NCBI RefSeq assembly: GCF_020911725.1
Contig: NZ_CP076620.1
Span: 3,175,001-3,239,000, forward strand
From: Clostridium cadaveris
Lineage (GTDB): Bacteria > Bacillota > Clostridia > Clostridiales > Clostridiaceae
Direction of reading: 5' to 3'
DNA length: 64,000 nt
In this document: piece by piece, positions 1 through 8,808 of the stretch
Layout of the letters: each line of letters starts with the position of its first letter
Position numbering within the stretch: position 1 is the stretch's first letter
Program-made: the position numbers and the translations under genes
The notes under the pieces: model-generated
What the model was told of the DNA's origin: nothing
What the model saw: only the letters and a program-made list of their open reading frames with translations
Database searches by the model: none

Positions 1-614
1 TTTTTTAGATTTACTAAAGTATTCTCTAGTTCTCCTCTTCTTCCATAAATAGATGCCTTTCCATAGTAACTCCACTCATAATCAGGCTCCACCTCTATAG
101 CTTTATCGTACCAAACTAAAGCCTCATCATACCTTCCGAAGAGTTCATATATTAAAGCTTTGTTAAACCTTCCATATCCGTATTCAGGATCTATTTCTAG
201 TGCCTTATCTAAATCCGCTAAAGCCTTATCCTTATTTCCAGCTACTATATTTGATGAAAAGCCATAGGCCCTTCCCCTAAGAGTGTATGCTCTTTTGCTA
301 TCTGGATATTTTTCTATAACATCTGAAGTTATCTTTATTACTTTGTTATACTTATCTTTATCCTCGCTAAATAAAAGGCTCTCTGCCTCATCACACTTTA
401 CTCCCTCAAAGGATTCTCTTTCTTTTCTTTCAGCTTCTATACGCTGTTTTTCAGCTTGCTTTTCATTTTCTTTAGCTTTGATTTCCATATCATACTGCTG
501 TTTTAAAGAATCAGTTTTACGTTTATTTTCTATGTAAGTATATCCTATTATGCCTACAGCTATTAAAGCAAAGATTATAAAAATTATAAGCTTATTCCTC
601 GTCTTTTTATCCAT
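1..614 (-). CDS. Membrane-anchored TPR-repeat protein (C-terminus cut by window edge)
   Basis: The frame is open from an ATG at 614 to the window edge, giving about 204 residues with no stop. It begins MDKKTRNKL, followed by a hydrophobic segment at about residues 8-25 and a charged, coiled-coil-like stretch rich in K, E and Q (about 28-67). Then come tetratricopeptide-type repeats with the typical signatures (ALADLDKALEIDPEYG; ALVWYDKAIEVEPDYEW). An AAAGGTGAT ribosome site precedes the ATG. The gene starts 19 nt after the citG stop, so it may be the last member of the citC-citX-citG transcript. TPR domains mediate protein contacts. The partner is unknown and a role in lyase activation would be speculation. 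Confidence 0.8.
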   Translation of the reverse strand, partial: MDKKTRNKLIIFIIFALIAVGIIGYTYIENKRKTDSLKQQYDMEIKAKENEKQAEKQRIEAERKERESFEGVKCDEAESLLFSEDKDKYNKVIKITSDVIEKYPDSKRAYTLRGRAYGFSSNIVAGNKDKALADLDKALEIDPEYGYGRFNKALIYELFGRYDEALVWYDKAIEVEPDYEWSYYGKASIYGRRGELENTLVNLK

Positions 615-633
615 TTAAATCACCTTTTAATTA

Positions 634-1494
634 TTATTTGACTATAGACTTTACATTGTGAAAGAAGATTGTCATTGCTAATAAATCAGCACTACCTCCA
701 GGACTTATTCCTTTGCTTATAAAATCTTTGTCCATATCATCTATAAATTTTCTTCCCTCATCAGTTCTCATGGCTCCCATAGAAATAGCTTCTTTCGCTG
801 TATTCTGAACATAATAAAGAATTTCTATAGGTTTCCTATGAAGTAGCGTTGTATCCTCACAGCATGTCATTATATGAATCAAAGTATTTGCTATTCTTTG
901 ATTTTCGCTTAGATTTTTGCCTTCTTCATACACCATTAAACCCACTTTTAAAGCTATAGGAAGTCCTTTAGCAACCTCTCCTCTTATGCCTTTTAACCCA
1001 TACTTTAAATATAATTTTTCTCCATAGGTGAGTTTCTCTTTTTTATCTAAATCTCTAAAATCTTCTTCTATAATGTCTTTTGTCATGCATCTTATATACT
1101 TTTCTATTTCATCAAAGGTTTTTCCTCTTTTTATAGTTAAAGTAACAGCCCCTAAAGATATAAGCATTAGAAATATTATTCCCTTTTGAGTGTTTATTCC
1201 TCTAGTGGCATGAAACATAGCTTCTTCGGCTTTTACGCCTATTTTTCTAAGCTTTTTAAATAATTCTTCTTCATTGTCTTCATTTAAAGACACCTCTACA
1301 GCTTCACAAAAAAATCGACTTATTGCAAGGCTACTGTCTATGAAGGTGAAATGATTCATATCTTTATGTGAACCAGTGGATATAGGTGATACAAGTCCTG
1401 GTGCCGGATAGCATGACACCTCATAAAGCATGGCCTTAAGTGCAAATTCACTTAAAATATGTGGCAGATCTTTAGTTGAAATCTCATTATTCAT
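634..1494 (-). CDS. citG: Triphosphoribosyl-dephospho-CoA synthase CitG
   Basis: This 286-residue protein belongs to the CitG/MdcB family, which makes 2'-(5''-triphosphoribosyl)-3'-dephospho-CoA from ATP and dephospho-CoA. That compound is the precursor of the prosthetic group carried by the lyase acyl carrier protein. Family hallmarks are the early PAPGLVSPISTGSHKDMN stretch and a C-terminal GGSADLLA motif. The length is normal for a stand-alone CitG, not the CitXG fusion of some lactic bacteria. Its start overlaps the 3' end of citX by 8 nt, with an AGGAG site 8 nt upstream, so translation is probably coupled. Given the operon next door, the lyase served is probably citramalate lyase. Confidence 0.9.
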   Translation of the reverse strand: MNNEISTKDLPHILSEFALKAMLYEVSCYPAPGLVSPISTGSHKDMNHFTFIDSSLAISRFFCEAVEVSLNEDNEEELFKKLRKIGVKAEEAMFHATRGINTQKGIIFLMLISLGAVTLTIKRGKTFDEIEKYIRCMTKDIIEEDFRDLDKKEKLTYGEKLYLKYGLKGIRGEVAKGLPIALKVGLMVYEEGKNLSENQRIANTLIHIMTCCEDTTLLHRKPIEILYYVQNTAKEAISMGAMRTDEGRKFIDDMDKDFISKGISPGGSADLLAMTIFFHNVKSIVK

Positions 1495-2002
1495 CAGTCA
1501 TACTCCTATATCTTTCATATGTTTTTTCAATATAACATATGATTTCTTCTTTTGAATGACTTTGGTTTCTTACACATTCACAAGCAGGTTTATCGCATAT
1601 ATAGCACTTTCTAGGTACAAATCCCATAGAAGTTCTCGATAAACTTTCTCTACTCTGATGATCATATACATCTATATCTACAAACCTTCCAAGAGTATGA
1701 GTCTCTTCCAATTGGATAGTTTGAATTTTTACCTTTTCTGATTTTTCCTCTATAATTAAGAGTTCTATAGGACCTTCCGCTCCTGTATTTGCTTGAGATT
1801 TTAATATTCTTCCTTGGAAGAGCTTTTCTATTTCTTTTGAGATGACTTCAAATATCCCTTGAGATAAATTAGTCTTCTTCCTTACTCCAGGTATATTAAC
1901 TCTCACGCATACAAGGGTGTTTTGAAAATCATCCATAAGTTTTTCTTGAAGTTCAACTCTTTCTTCTCGCGCATCTAGTATATCTAAAGCTGTATATTCC
2001 AT
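1487..2002 (-). CDS. citX: Holo-citrate/citramalate lyase synthase CitX
   Basis: This 171-residue phosphoribosyl-dephospho-CoA transferase attaches the prosthetic group to a serine of apo-CitD. Support comes from the family motif NIPGVRKKT near residue 40 and the Cys-rich C-terminal segment RKCYICDKPACECVRNQSHS. Its ATG lies one base after the citC stop (TAA-T-ATG) with no recognisable Shine-Dalgarno sequence, which points to termination-reinitiation coupling. Its 3' end overlaps citG. Function is inferred from family and gene order (citC-citX-citG). Confidence 0.9.
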   Translation of the reverse strand: MEYTALDILDAREERVELQEKLMDDFQNTLVCVRVNIPGVRKKTNLSQGIFEVISKEIEKLFQGRILKSQANTGAEGPIELLIIEEKSEKVKIQTIQLEETHTLGRFVDIDVYDHQSRESLSRTSMGFVPRKCYICDKPACECVRNQSHSKEEIICYIEKTYERYRSMTDE

Positions 2003-2003
2003 A

Positions 2004-3056
2004 TTAGTGGGGAGAATTACTTTTCTTTATATTCTCCGCTATTTCCCTCCCCGTTTCTGTATTTAAAAATTCCCAAGTAGTTTCAGGAACTAGTTCTTTA
2101 ACTTCTTTCATTTTATCCTCTTTTATTAGTTCTCTAACTCTTGATGCACTTATAGCACTTTCATCATAAGTCTTTCTTTTTACTACACAAACTTCTACTC
2201 CAAACTTTTTAAGTTCTTCTACTAATGTATTATTATATGCATTAGTAACTGCGCAGTAAGGTTCTTCCCCTACATATCTTCTCTTTATATTAAATTTAGG
2301 ACAAAAATACTTTCCGAATATACCAGCATCCATCTCAGTATAAACTCTAAGTTTATCATCTTCCTGTCTTAAAAAATATGATGGGAATGTAGCTTGTGAT
2401 ATTATGTATTCCCCACCTTTTACAACTTTCACATTAGAAAGGTGCTTAGTTCCCTCTTTTACTAGTTCAAATCTATGCTTGAATGGAAAAAGAGATTTGT
2501 CTTCTTCTACCACAAATACTAGAACTTCATCACATTCGCTTGCAGCCTTCTCAACCAAGAACTGATGTCCTTTAGTGAAAGGATTACAATTCATAACTAA
2601 GGCTCCTCTAGTTTTTGATGTATCTATATCATTTTCTTTTATTATTTTATCTAAAGAGGAATTTATATTGTATAATCCATTTTCCAAAAGTGCTGATTTT
2701 GAAGTTTCATATATTAGTTTATAGTTTAATGAGGAAAATATAGTTATGTTCTTTGGTTTAGTAAATATAAAACTATGATATACTCCTTGTTCAAACATTT
2801 TATCTGTTATTGATGTTACTAATGATGTGCTTATTCCTTCACCTCTTAGTTCATCATCAACTGCAAAAGCTTTTATTATATTCTTCGCTTTAGAAGCTGT
2901 AGCAAGAATTTTTCCATTTTGTCTCGCTACTAATGTATAATCTATATCATCGTCATATCTGAGTTCGAATCTTTTTAGGAACTCAGCAACTTCATTTTTT
3001 TCTCTCTCATCATCTAAATGTATCTTTTCTATATTTAGTCCGTACATCCTTCTCAT
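2004..3056 (-). CDS. citC: [Citrate/citramalate lyase] ligase CitC
   Basis: This 350-residue ligase uses ATP and acetate to acetylate the prosthetic-group thiol, switching the lyase on. The N-terminal ~110 residues look like a GNAT fold (GEGISTSLVTSI). The C-terminal part is a nucleotidyltransferase with MNCNPFTKGHQ (an HxGH-type site) and the ISASRVREL signature. The start is uncertain: the ATG at 3056 and another at 3047 both have purine-rich AAAAGG or AGAAGG sequence immediately adjacent rather than at normal spacing. MYGLNIEK (3047) fits the usual family start better. A strong terminator separates it from citF, and it has its own promoter (3110-3139). Confidence 0.9.
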   Translation of the reverse strand: MRRMYGLNIEKIHLDDEREKNEVAEFLKRFELRYDDDIDYTLVARQNGKILATASKAKNIIKAFAVDDELRGEGISTSLVTSITDKMFEQGVYHSFIFTKPKNITIFSSLNYKLIYETSKSALLENGLYNINSSLDKIIKENDIDTSKTRGALVMNCNPFTKGHQFLVEKAASECDEVLVFVVEEDKSLFPFKHRFELVKEGTKHLSNVKVVKGGEYIISQATFPSYFLRQEDDKLRVYTEMDAGIFGKYFCPKFNIKRRYVGEEPYCAVTNAYNNTLVEELKKFGVEVCVVKRKTYDESAISASRVRELIKEDKMKEVKELVPETTWEFLNTETGREIAENIKKSNSPH

Positions 3057-3109
3057 CCTTTTCTTAGAATTTATAAATCTTTTTAATTTATCTTCCCATT
3101 TTTATCCTC

Positions 3110-3139
3110 ATTATATCATGAATTATATTGTTCTCTCAA
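3110..3139 (-). promoter_or_regulatory. Sigma-A-type promoter for citC-citX-citG
   Basis: Read on the minus strand, TTGAGA (3134-3139) and TATAAT (3110-3115) are separated by 18 nt. This lies between the citF terminator and the citC start. Transcription would begin near 3104, leaving a leader of about 48 nt. Confidence 0.6.
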
Positions 3140-3186
3140 TGTGAGTGAAAATTTACCTATATATAGGAAGGAATTTTTTTGAGATT

Positions 3187-3217
3187 AAAAATAGAGGGGT
3201 TGTTCCCCTCTATTTTT
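3187..3217 (-). terminator. Rho-independent terminator after citF
   Basis: A perfect 13-bp stem (AAAAATAGAGGGG / CCCCTCTATTTTT) with a 5-nt loop starts 4 nt past the citF stop. On the minus strand it is followed by TTTTTAATC. It should end the main glutamate-degradation transcript before citC. Confidence 0.9.
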
Positions 3218-3220
3218 GAA

Positions 3221-4759
3221 TTATTTTACCTTTTTTACAACGTCAATTACAGTTCCATCTCTGTATTCTATAACAGCAACTATCTTATCATCTGACTCTA
3301 TTTCCTTTGGTTTTCCAGTTAACTTTTCAGCAACTTCCTTAAGTTCTTCTATAGTCATTATTGGTAAGTTAGTCTTCTTTAATCTTTCTATTAGATCAGC
3401 ATGTTTAGGATTTATTGCAATTCCTCTTTCTGTAACTAATACATCTATGCTTTCGCCTGGAGTTGTTACAGTTGTAACCTTATCTTTTATTATTGGAAGT
3501 CTTGCTTTTACAAGGTTTGATACTATTATAGTAAGCTTAGCGCCTGCTGCAGTATCACTGTGTCCGCCTGATCCTCCCATGATTACTCCGTCTGATCCTG
3601 TAGTTACATTTACATTGAAGTCTGTATCTATTTCTGTAGCACCAAGGATTACTATGTCAAGCTTGTTTACTACTGCTCCCTTATTATGAGGATTTCCATA
3701 CATTGAAGCTGACATTGATTGGTGTGCTTTGTTGCTTCTTAATGATTCAACAGCTTTTAAATCAAAGCATTGAACATCAAATAAACTTTGGAATAATCCT
3801 TCTTCATACATATCTACTATATATCCTGTTATTCCACCAGATGCAAAGCTTCCTTTAATGCCTTCATTTTTCATTATATCTTTTAATTCTTGTGCAACTG
3901 CTAGAGATGTTCCACCAGCTCCTGTTTGGAATGATAGTCCATCCTTTACAAGACCTGAAGCTTTCATAAGTTTTGCTGTCATTTGAGCAATCTTTAATCC
4001 AACTGGGTCCTTTGTAACCTTAGTAGTTCCTGAAACTATTCCTGCTGGATTTCCTATAGAATCAACTTTAACAACATAGTCTATGTTTGTTTCATCAATT
4101 TCTATTGGACAGTTTGGATAAGCTACTAAATGATCAGTTATAGCAATTACCTTATCTCCATATAAGCAATCTGCTACTGCATATCCTAATGAACCACAAG
4201 CTGCTGGTCCTTGAAGTCCATTTATATTACCATAGTCATCAGAACTTGGTGCTGCAACGAAAGCTACATCTATATGAACTTCTCCATTTTCTATAGCTCT
4301 TCCTCTTCCACCATGAGTTTGCATTACTGCTGGATATTTTAATTCTCCTCTAGAAATAGCTGCTGCAACTGGGCCTGACATATAAGCAGCAATAACCTTT
4401 GTTACTACTCCATTTCTTATATGTTCTACTAAAGGCTCGTGACATGGGAATATTGAACTAGCTGCTATAGTTAAGTCCTTTATTCCTCTCTTTGCTATCT
4501 CTTCCATAACCATGTTTAAAACATAGTCTCCATTTCTTAAATGGTGATGGAAAGATATTGTCATTCCATCTTTTATTTCAGCTTTATCTATAGCTTCACT
4601 TATTGAGCTTAAAATTTTAACGTCTTTTGGACCTACTGCGCTGCCTTTTACTGTAGTTTTTGGCTTAACAGTAGAATTGTTTTCTGCTCCTTGAAAAGGC
4701 ACTACCTCTCCATATCCTTCTATATAAGAAGGTAGTTCTCTTCCTACTGCATTTTTCAT
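3221..4759 (-). CDS. citF: Citrate/citramalate lyase alpha subunit (acyl-ACP:acyl transferase)
   Basis: This 512-residue CitF family protein has a two-domain CoA-transferase fold. It swaps acetyl-S-ACP for citryl- or citramalyl-S-ACP, releasing acetate. Conserved glycine-rich segments include SFQTGAGGTSLAV and VIMGGSGGHSDTA. The open frame reaches upstream to 4801, but a GGTGGG site 8-9 nt before the ATG at 4759 makes MKNAVGREL the start, giving the usual family length. It follows citE by 48 nt and is the last gene before a strong terminator. Among mesaconate-pathway genes, citramalate (to acetate and pyruvate) is the likelier substrate; sequence alone cannot separate it from citrate. Confidence 0.92.
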   Translation of the reverse strand: MKNAVGRELPSYIEGYGEVVPFQGAENNSTVKPKTTVKGSAVGPKDVKILSSISEAIDKAEIKDGMTISFHHHLRNGDYVLNMVMEEIAKRGIKDLTIAASSIFPCHEPLVEHIRNGVVTKVIAAYMSGPVAAAISRGELKYPAVMQTHGGRGRAIENGEVHIDVAFVAAPSSDDYGNINGLQGPAACGSLGYAVADCLYGDKVIAITDHLVAYPNCPIEIDETNIDYVVKVDSIGNPAGIVSGTTKVTKDPVGLKIAQMTAKLMKASGLVKDGLSFQTGAGGTSLAVAQELKDIMKNEGIKGSFASGGITGYIVDMYEEGLFQSLFDVQCFDLKAVESLRSNKAHQSMSASMYGNPHNKGAVVNKLDIVILGATEIDTDFNVNVTTGSDGVIMGGSGGHSDTAAGAKLTIIVSNLVKARLPIIKDKVTTVTTPGESIDVLVTERGIAINPKHADLIERLKKTNLPIMTIEELKEVAEKLTGKPKEIESDDKIVAVIEYRDGTVIDVVKKVK

Positions 4760-4807
4760 AGTAATAATCCCACCTTTTTTTATGTTTTTTCCTAAAAACA
4801 AGGTTTT

Positions 4808-5680
4808 CTATATAAGACCTAAAGTCTTAGCTAAGTCAACAGTTCTTACCGCTCTATTTATAACTGGAGCATCTACCATCTTTCCATCTAATGAGAATAC
4901 TCCCTTTCCTTCTTTCTTAGCATCTTCCATAGCTTTTAGTACTCTTTGTGCATGAACGATTTCTTCCTCTGTTGGAGAATAAACTTCATGTATAGTGTCT
5001 ATTTGTCTTGGGTTTATAGATGCTTTTCCTGTAAATCCTAAGCTCTTAGCTTTTCTTATATCTTTTCTTAGACCCTCAAAGTCATTTGTATCTGTGAATG
5101 GTGTATCAATAGAACTTACTTTACATGCTCTACAAGCTATAGCAATTCTATTTCTAGCATAGAAGATTTCTTCTCCTTCTTTAGTTCTCTTTATTTCTAA
5201 GTCAGCAGTTAGGTCTTCTCCGCCTAAAAGTACACCATTAACTCTTGAAGACGCCTTTATTATTTCATAAACATTTTGAAGACCGTCTGCAGTCTCTACA
5301 AGAGCTATTACCTTTATTTCTCCTAGGTTAAATCCCATTTCTTTTTCTATATTTGTAATTATTCCATCTACTTCTTTTATAGATTCAATGCTAGCCTTTG
5401 GTACTAATATAGTATCAGGTTTTACTCTAACTATTGTATCTAAATCAGTAGGTCCGAATTCTGTATCTATAGGATTGACTCTTACAATTACTTCAACATC
5501 AGAATAATCCATTGTTTTTATGGCTTCTCTAACTAAAATTCTAGCGCTATCCTTTTCAGTTAAACTTACAGCATCCTCTAAATCTAGTATTATTGAGTCT
5601 GCGCCTAATATAGCTGCATTTTGAAGCATTCCTGGGTTATTTCCAGGCATAAAAAGCATACTTCTTCTTAATTCCTTCAT
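4808..5680 (-). CDS. citE: Citrate/citramalate lyase beta subunit (C-C lyase)
   Basis: This 290-residue protein of the HpcH/HpaI aldolase-like TIM-barrel family cleaves the acyl-S-ACP thioester. The products are acetyl-S-ACP plus oxaloacetate (citrate) or pyruvate (citramalate). Visible markers are LFMPGNNPGML at the start, LDLEDAV (about 32-38), ALVETADGLQN and GGEDLTADL, which hold the Mg-binding acidic residues. It lies between citD and citF. In a fermentation operon with glutamate mutase and methylaspartase, the pyruvate-forming citramalate reaction is expected. Confidence 0.92.
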   Translation of the reverse strand: MKELRRSMLFMPGNNPGMLQNAAILGADSIILDLEDAVSLTEKDSARILVREAIKTMDYSDVEVIVRVNPIDTEFGPTDLDTIVRVKPDTILVPKASIESIKEVDGIITNIEKEMGFNLGEIKVIALVETADGLQNVYEIIKASSRVNGVLLGGEDLTADLEIKRTKEGEEIFYARNRIAIACRACKVSSIDTPFTDTNDFEGLRKDIRKAKSLGFTGKASINPRQIDTIHEVYSPTEEEIVHAQRVLKAMEDAKKEGKGVFSLDGKMVDAPVINRAVRTVDLAKTLGLI

Positions 5681-5706
5681 TATAATCCCACCTTATATAA
5701 GCAATA

Positions 5707-5970
5707 TTATTGTGCTCTTTTTATTGCTGTTTCTACTCTAGCTCCTATTGTATAATCTAAAGCCCCTTTATCTTGAGCTTTAACTTTTACGCTAGTAACG
5801 CCTAATGATTTCAATGTCTCTTGTATAACTTCTCTGATTCTAGTGCCAAATTGTTGCATAACTATGCTCTCTAGCTCTATTTCAACTGTATCATTTTCGT
5901 TTGGATACACCATGATTACTATGTCATTAGACTCAAGAGTTCCTGCCTTTGCTACTTTTTCAATTTTCAT
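5707..5970 (-). CDS. citD: Citrate/citramalate lyase acyl carrier protein (gamma subunit)
   Basis: This 87-residue acyl carrier protein carries the phosphoribosyl-dephospho-CoA arm. The attachment serine falls at residue 14 in the segment AGTLESND, the same position as in characterised CitD proteins. It is slightly shorter than the ~95-98 residues common in enterobacteria. A good AGGAGG site precedes the ATG. It is the first of the three lyase genes, placed after the fumB-type hydratase gene. Confidence 0.92.
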   Translation of the reverse strand: MKIEKVAKAGTLESNDIVIMVYPNENDTVEIELESIVMQQFGTRIREVIQETLKSLGVTSVKVKAQDKGALDYTIGARVETAIKRAQ

Positions 5971-5993
5971 TGTAGCCTACACCTCCTGTTTAT

Positions 5994-6551
5994 TTATTTA
6001 ACGCTGTCTAAATATTCTTTTTGACCTTGCTCGTATAAGTTATTTCCTTCTGAATCTATTACAACAATTACAGGTAAATCTTCTACTTGCAATTCTCTTA
6101 AAGCTTCTGCTCCTAAATCTTCGTAAGCTATTATTTCTGCTTTCTTAACTGCCTTTCCGATTAAAGCTGCTGCTCCACCGATTGCTGCAAAGTAAACTCC
6201 GCCATTTTTCTTTATAGATTCTATAACAGCTTCATTTCTTAATCCTTTTCCAATCATTCCTCTAAGACCTACTTCTAAAAGTCTTGGGGCATAAGGATCC
6301 ATTCTATAGCTGCTTGTTGGACCTGCTGATCCAAAAGCATGTCCTGGTTTTGTTGGAGTTGGTCCAACATAATATATGATTTGATCCTTAGGGTCAAAAG
6401 GTAGAGATTCTCCCTTATCTAAAAGATCAACAAATCTCTTATGTCCAGCATCTCTTGATGTATATATTGTTCCGCTTATTAAAACGGTATCTCCTGCTTT
6501 TAAATCTTTAACTTTTTCTAAAGTTAAAGGGGTTGTAATTCTCTTTTCCAT
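5994..6551 (-). CDS. fumB: Class I fumarase/mesaconase beta subunit
   Basis: This 185-residue protein matches the C-terminal (FumB-type) half of class I iron-sulfur hydratases, with GPTPTKPGHAFGSAGPTSSYRMD near residue 65 and KGLRNEAV. With the alpha subunit upstream it forms an oxygen-sensitive [4Fe-4S] enzyme. These hydrate fumarate to malate and, in glutamate-fermenting clostridia, mesaconate to (S)-citramalate. The position between mal (which makes mesaconate) and citDEF (which would use citramalate) favours mesaconase. It starts 21 nt after the alpha gene. The symbol is family-level only. Confidence 0.88.
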   Translation of the reverse strand: MEKRITTPLTLEKVKDLKAGDTVLISGTIYTSRDAGHKRFVDLLDKGESLPFDPKDQIIYYVGPTPTKPGHAFGSAGPTSSYRMDPYAPRLLEVGLRGMIGKGLRNEAVIESIKKNGGVYFAAIGGAAALIGKAVKKAEIIAYEDLGAEALRELQVEDLPVIVVIDSEGNNLYEQGQKEYLDSVK

Positions 6552-6572
6552 AAGGCACCTCCTATATATGCT

Positions 6573-7415
6573 CTATAGTTCTACTTCAGCATGTCTTGTA
6601 GCATGACAGTTTATATTTACCGCTACTGGAAGACCTGCTATATGAGTTGGATAGTATTCTATGTTTACAGCTAAAGCTGTAGTCTTTCCACCAAATCCTT
6701 GTGGTCCTATACCTAAAGCATTAATCTTTTCTAATAATTCTGCTTCTAGGTCTGCATACATTGGATTAGCATTTCTTTCAGCTGTTGGTCTTATTAAAGC
6801 TTTTTTAGCAAGATTTGCAGCTCTGTCGAAAGTTCCTCCAATACCTACTCCTACAACTATAGGAGGACATGGGTTAGGGCCTGCTTTTTTAACAGTTTCT
6901 ATTATAAATTCCTTTACTCCCTCTACTCCATCTGCTGGTTTTAACATCTTTATTCCGCTCATGTTTTCTGAACCAAATCCCTTTGGAGCAACTGTTATTT
7001 TAAGTTTATCTCCTGGTACTATGTTGTAATAGATTATTGCTGGAGTATTGTCCTTAGTGTTTACTCTGTCTAGAGGATCTTTTACTACTGATTTTCTTAG
7101 ATATCCTTCAGTGTATCCTTGTCTTACTCCTTCATGTATAGCTTCTTCTAAGCTACCGCCAGCTATATGAACTTCTTGTCCTAATTCAACAAAAACACAA
7201 GCCATTCCTGTATCTTGGCACATAGGCATTTGCTCATTTTTGGCTATGTCAGCATTTATCATGATTTTAGTTAACATTTCTTTTGCTATTGGAAATGTTT
7301 CCTTATCTTGAGCTTCTTTTAATCTATCTCTTATATCTTGATCTAAGTAATAGTTAGCATTTATACATAACTCTTTTATTGCACTTGTTATTGTAGAAAC
7401 ATTTATTTCTCTCAC
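6573..7415 (-). CDS. fumA: Class I fumarase/mesaconase alpha subunit, [4Fe-4S]
   Basis: This 280-residue protein is the N-terminal half of a split class I fumarase. The three cluster-ligand cysteines are visible at C66 (MPMCQDTG), C183 (GPNPCPP) and C270 ([10 protein letters not shown]). KGFGSENMS and GIGGT are also conserved. It acts with the beta subunit downstream. As with that gene, context argues for mesaconate hydration to citramalate, though fumarase activity is likely too. A perfect hairpin (7440-7462) separates it from mal. Confidence 0.9.
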   Translation of the reverse strand: MREINVSTITSAIKELCINANYYLDQDIRDRLKEAQDKETFPIAKEMLTKIMINADIAKNEQMPMCQDTGMACVFVELGQEVHIAGGSLEEAIHEGVRQGYTEGYLRKSVVKDPLDRVNTKDNTPAIIYYNIVPGDKLKITVAPKGFGSENMSGIKMLKPADGVEGVKEFIIETVKKAGPNPCPPIVVGVGIGGTFDRAANLAKKALIRPTAERNANPMYADLEAELLEKINALGIGPQGFGGKTTALAVNIEYYPTHIAGLPVAVNINCHATRHAEVEL

Positions 7416-7439
7416 AGCATTTCCCTCCTTGAAAAGTAT

Positions 7440-7462
7440 GGGGCAGTTATATTAACTGCCCC
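7440..7462 (-). terminator. GC-rich intercistronic hairpin between mal and the hydratase genes
   Basis: A perfect 10-bp stem, GGGGCAGTTA / TAACTGCCCC, has a 3-nt loop. On the minus strand only a weak T-run follows (ATACTTTTC), so partial termination or 3'-end protection of the mutase/mal message is more likely than a full stop. A six-T run follows it on the plus strand, but no plus-strand gene is present. Confidence 0.6.
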
Positions 7463-7472
7463 CTGTTTTTTG

Positions 7473-8714
7473 CTATTTTCTTCTATTAACTAGAGCTACT
7501 ACTCTGTTCATTTCGTTGTTAACGATCATGTATCCTTCGTCAACACCCATTCCTGGTTTAGCTAAGCATTGGTCAGCTCCGCAAGCGATAGCGATGTTTG
7601 TACATACTTCTGCAGATCTGTTAGTTTCGTTACAAGTTCCTCCACAGTATGCTCCAACACCCATCTTCTTACAGTATAAGATAGACTCGATTATATTGTT
7701 TACTCCACCTAGGTCTGGAGTCTTTATTTGAAGCATGTTTCCTGCTTTGTTGTCAGCGAAGAATTTAACATCATCGTAAGTGTTGCACCATTCGTCAGCA
7801 ACTAATTCTACTGTGCTGTTTCTCTTTGCTAATTCAGCAGTTAAGTCTCTTAAAGCTTCCATTTGAGCTTGTCTTTCTTCAACGTCCATAGGTCCTTCAA
7901 TTCTTAAGTGGAATGGTTTAGCTGCTTCTTCAAGAGTCATGATATAATCAGCCATCTTGTTTACATCACAGTCAAATGCTAATCCGATTGTTCCATATAC
8001 GTCGATGTGGAATACTGGGCTGTAACATTCACAAGTTCTTAATTGGATAACTCTGTTTCTTAACCACTTAACATACTCAAGTAATTTTTCACCGTGTTCT
8101 CCTAATTTATCAGCAACATGGTTGATTAATGCGTGAGGCATTACGTCTGCACCCTTGATTATCATCTTATCAGAGTTGTCGTATCTGTCATCTCCTGATT
8201 GAGTGAATATTGGAATTCTCTTTATTTCTACTCCAGTATTGTACTCATCTCTAACTATTTCAGCCATAGTTACATGGTTAGCTTTTGCTACTGCATCTAG
8301 TATAGCTTGAGTTACACCATATCTTATAGCAGTGTGTAATCTCTTACCATTTACTTGCATTTTATCAAACTCTTCAGCTAAAGCTTTGAAAGAATTTAAT
8401 TCTCTTCCGATTAGCTTTGGAGCTATTTCTTTTTCTATAACAGGTATAAAATCTGCTGCTAGGAATAATGGATCACGTCCGCCTGCTCCTGAATATTGAA
8501 CTGCTGCACAATCTCCTAATGCAACTTGTCCATCTTCTAGTATTAATTGAACTGAAATTGATTCTCCTGATTGTCTTATAGAAGTAAATCCTTCTGTTAC
8601 AGGTTCTCCAACGTAAGTAAATCCGTCATGACCTGCACCCTTCTTTATAGCTCTTTGATCATCAAAGTAGAAACCAGTTCTGCCTGCTGAACATACAACA
8701 TCAACAATTTTCAT
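7473..8714 (-). CDS. mal: 3-Methylaspartate ammonia-lyase
   Basis: This 413-residue enolase-superfamily enzyme deaminates (2S,3S)-3-methylaspartate to mesaconate. The length equals that of the characterised C. tetanomorphum enzyme. Its active-site residues fall at the same numbers: K331 (general base, QIKTPD), H194, Q172, Q329 and the Mg ligands D238, E273 and D307. This makes the assignment very secure. It sits between glutamate mutase epsilon (which supplies methylaspartate) and the mesaconase-type hydratase. The segment 8715-8808 before it is a non-coding spacer with an imperfect AT-rich hairpin. Confidence 0.97.
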   Translation of the reverse strand: MKIVDVVCSAGRTGFYFDDQRAIKKGAGHDGFTYVGEPVTEGFTSIRQSGESISVQLILEDGQVALGDCAAVQYSGAGGRDPLFLAADFIPVIEKEIAPKLIGRELNSFKALAEEFDKMQVNGKRLHTAIRYGVTQAILDAVAKANHVTMAEIVRDEYNTGVEIKRIPIFTQSGDDRYDNSDKMIIKGADVMPHALINHVADKLGEHGEKLLEYVKWLRNRVIQLRTCECYSPVFHIDVYGTIGLAFDCDVNKMADYIMTLEEAAKPFHLRIEGPMDVEERQAQMEALRDLTAELAKRNSTVELVADEWCNTYDDVKFFADNKAGNMLQIKTPDLGGVNNIIESILYCKKMGVGAYCGGTCNETNRSAEVCTNIAIACGADQCLAKPGMGVDEGYMIVNNEMNRVVALVNRRK

Positions 8715-8808
8715 TTTTCCTGCACTCCTTTTTATTGTGGCTAAATTAAAAGCCTACATAATTATTTATAATAAACTCTACAGTTTATAACTAATTTTTT
8801 AAAAGGCC

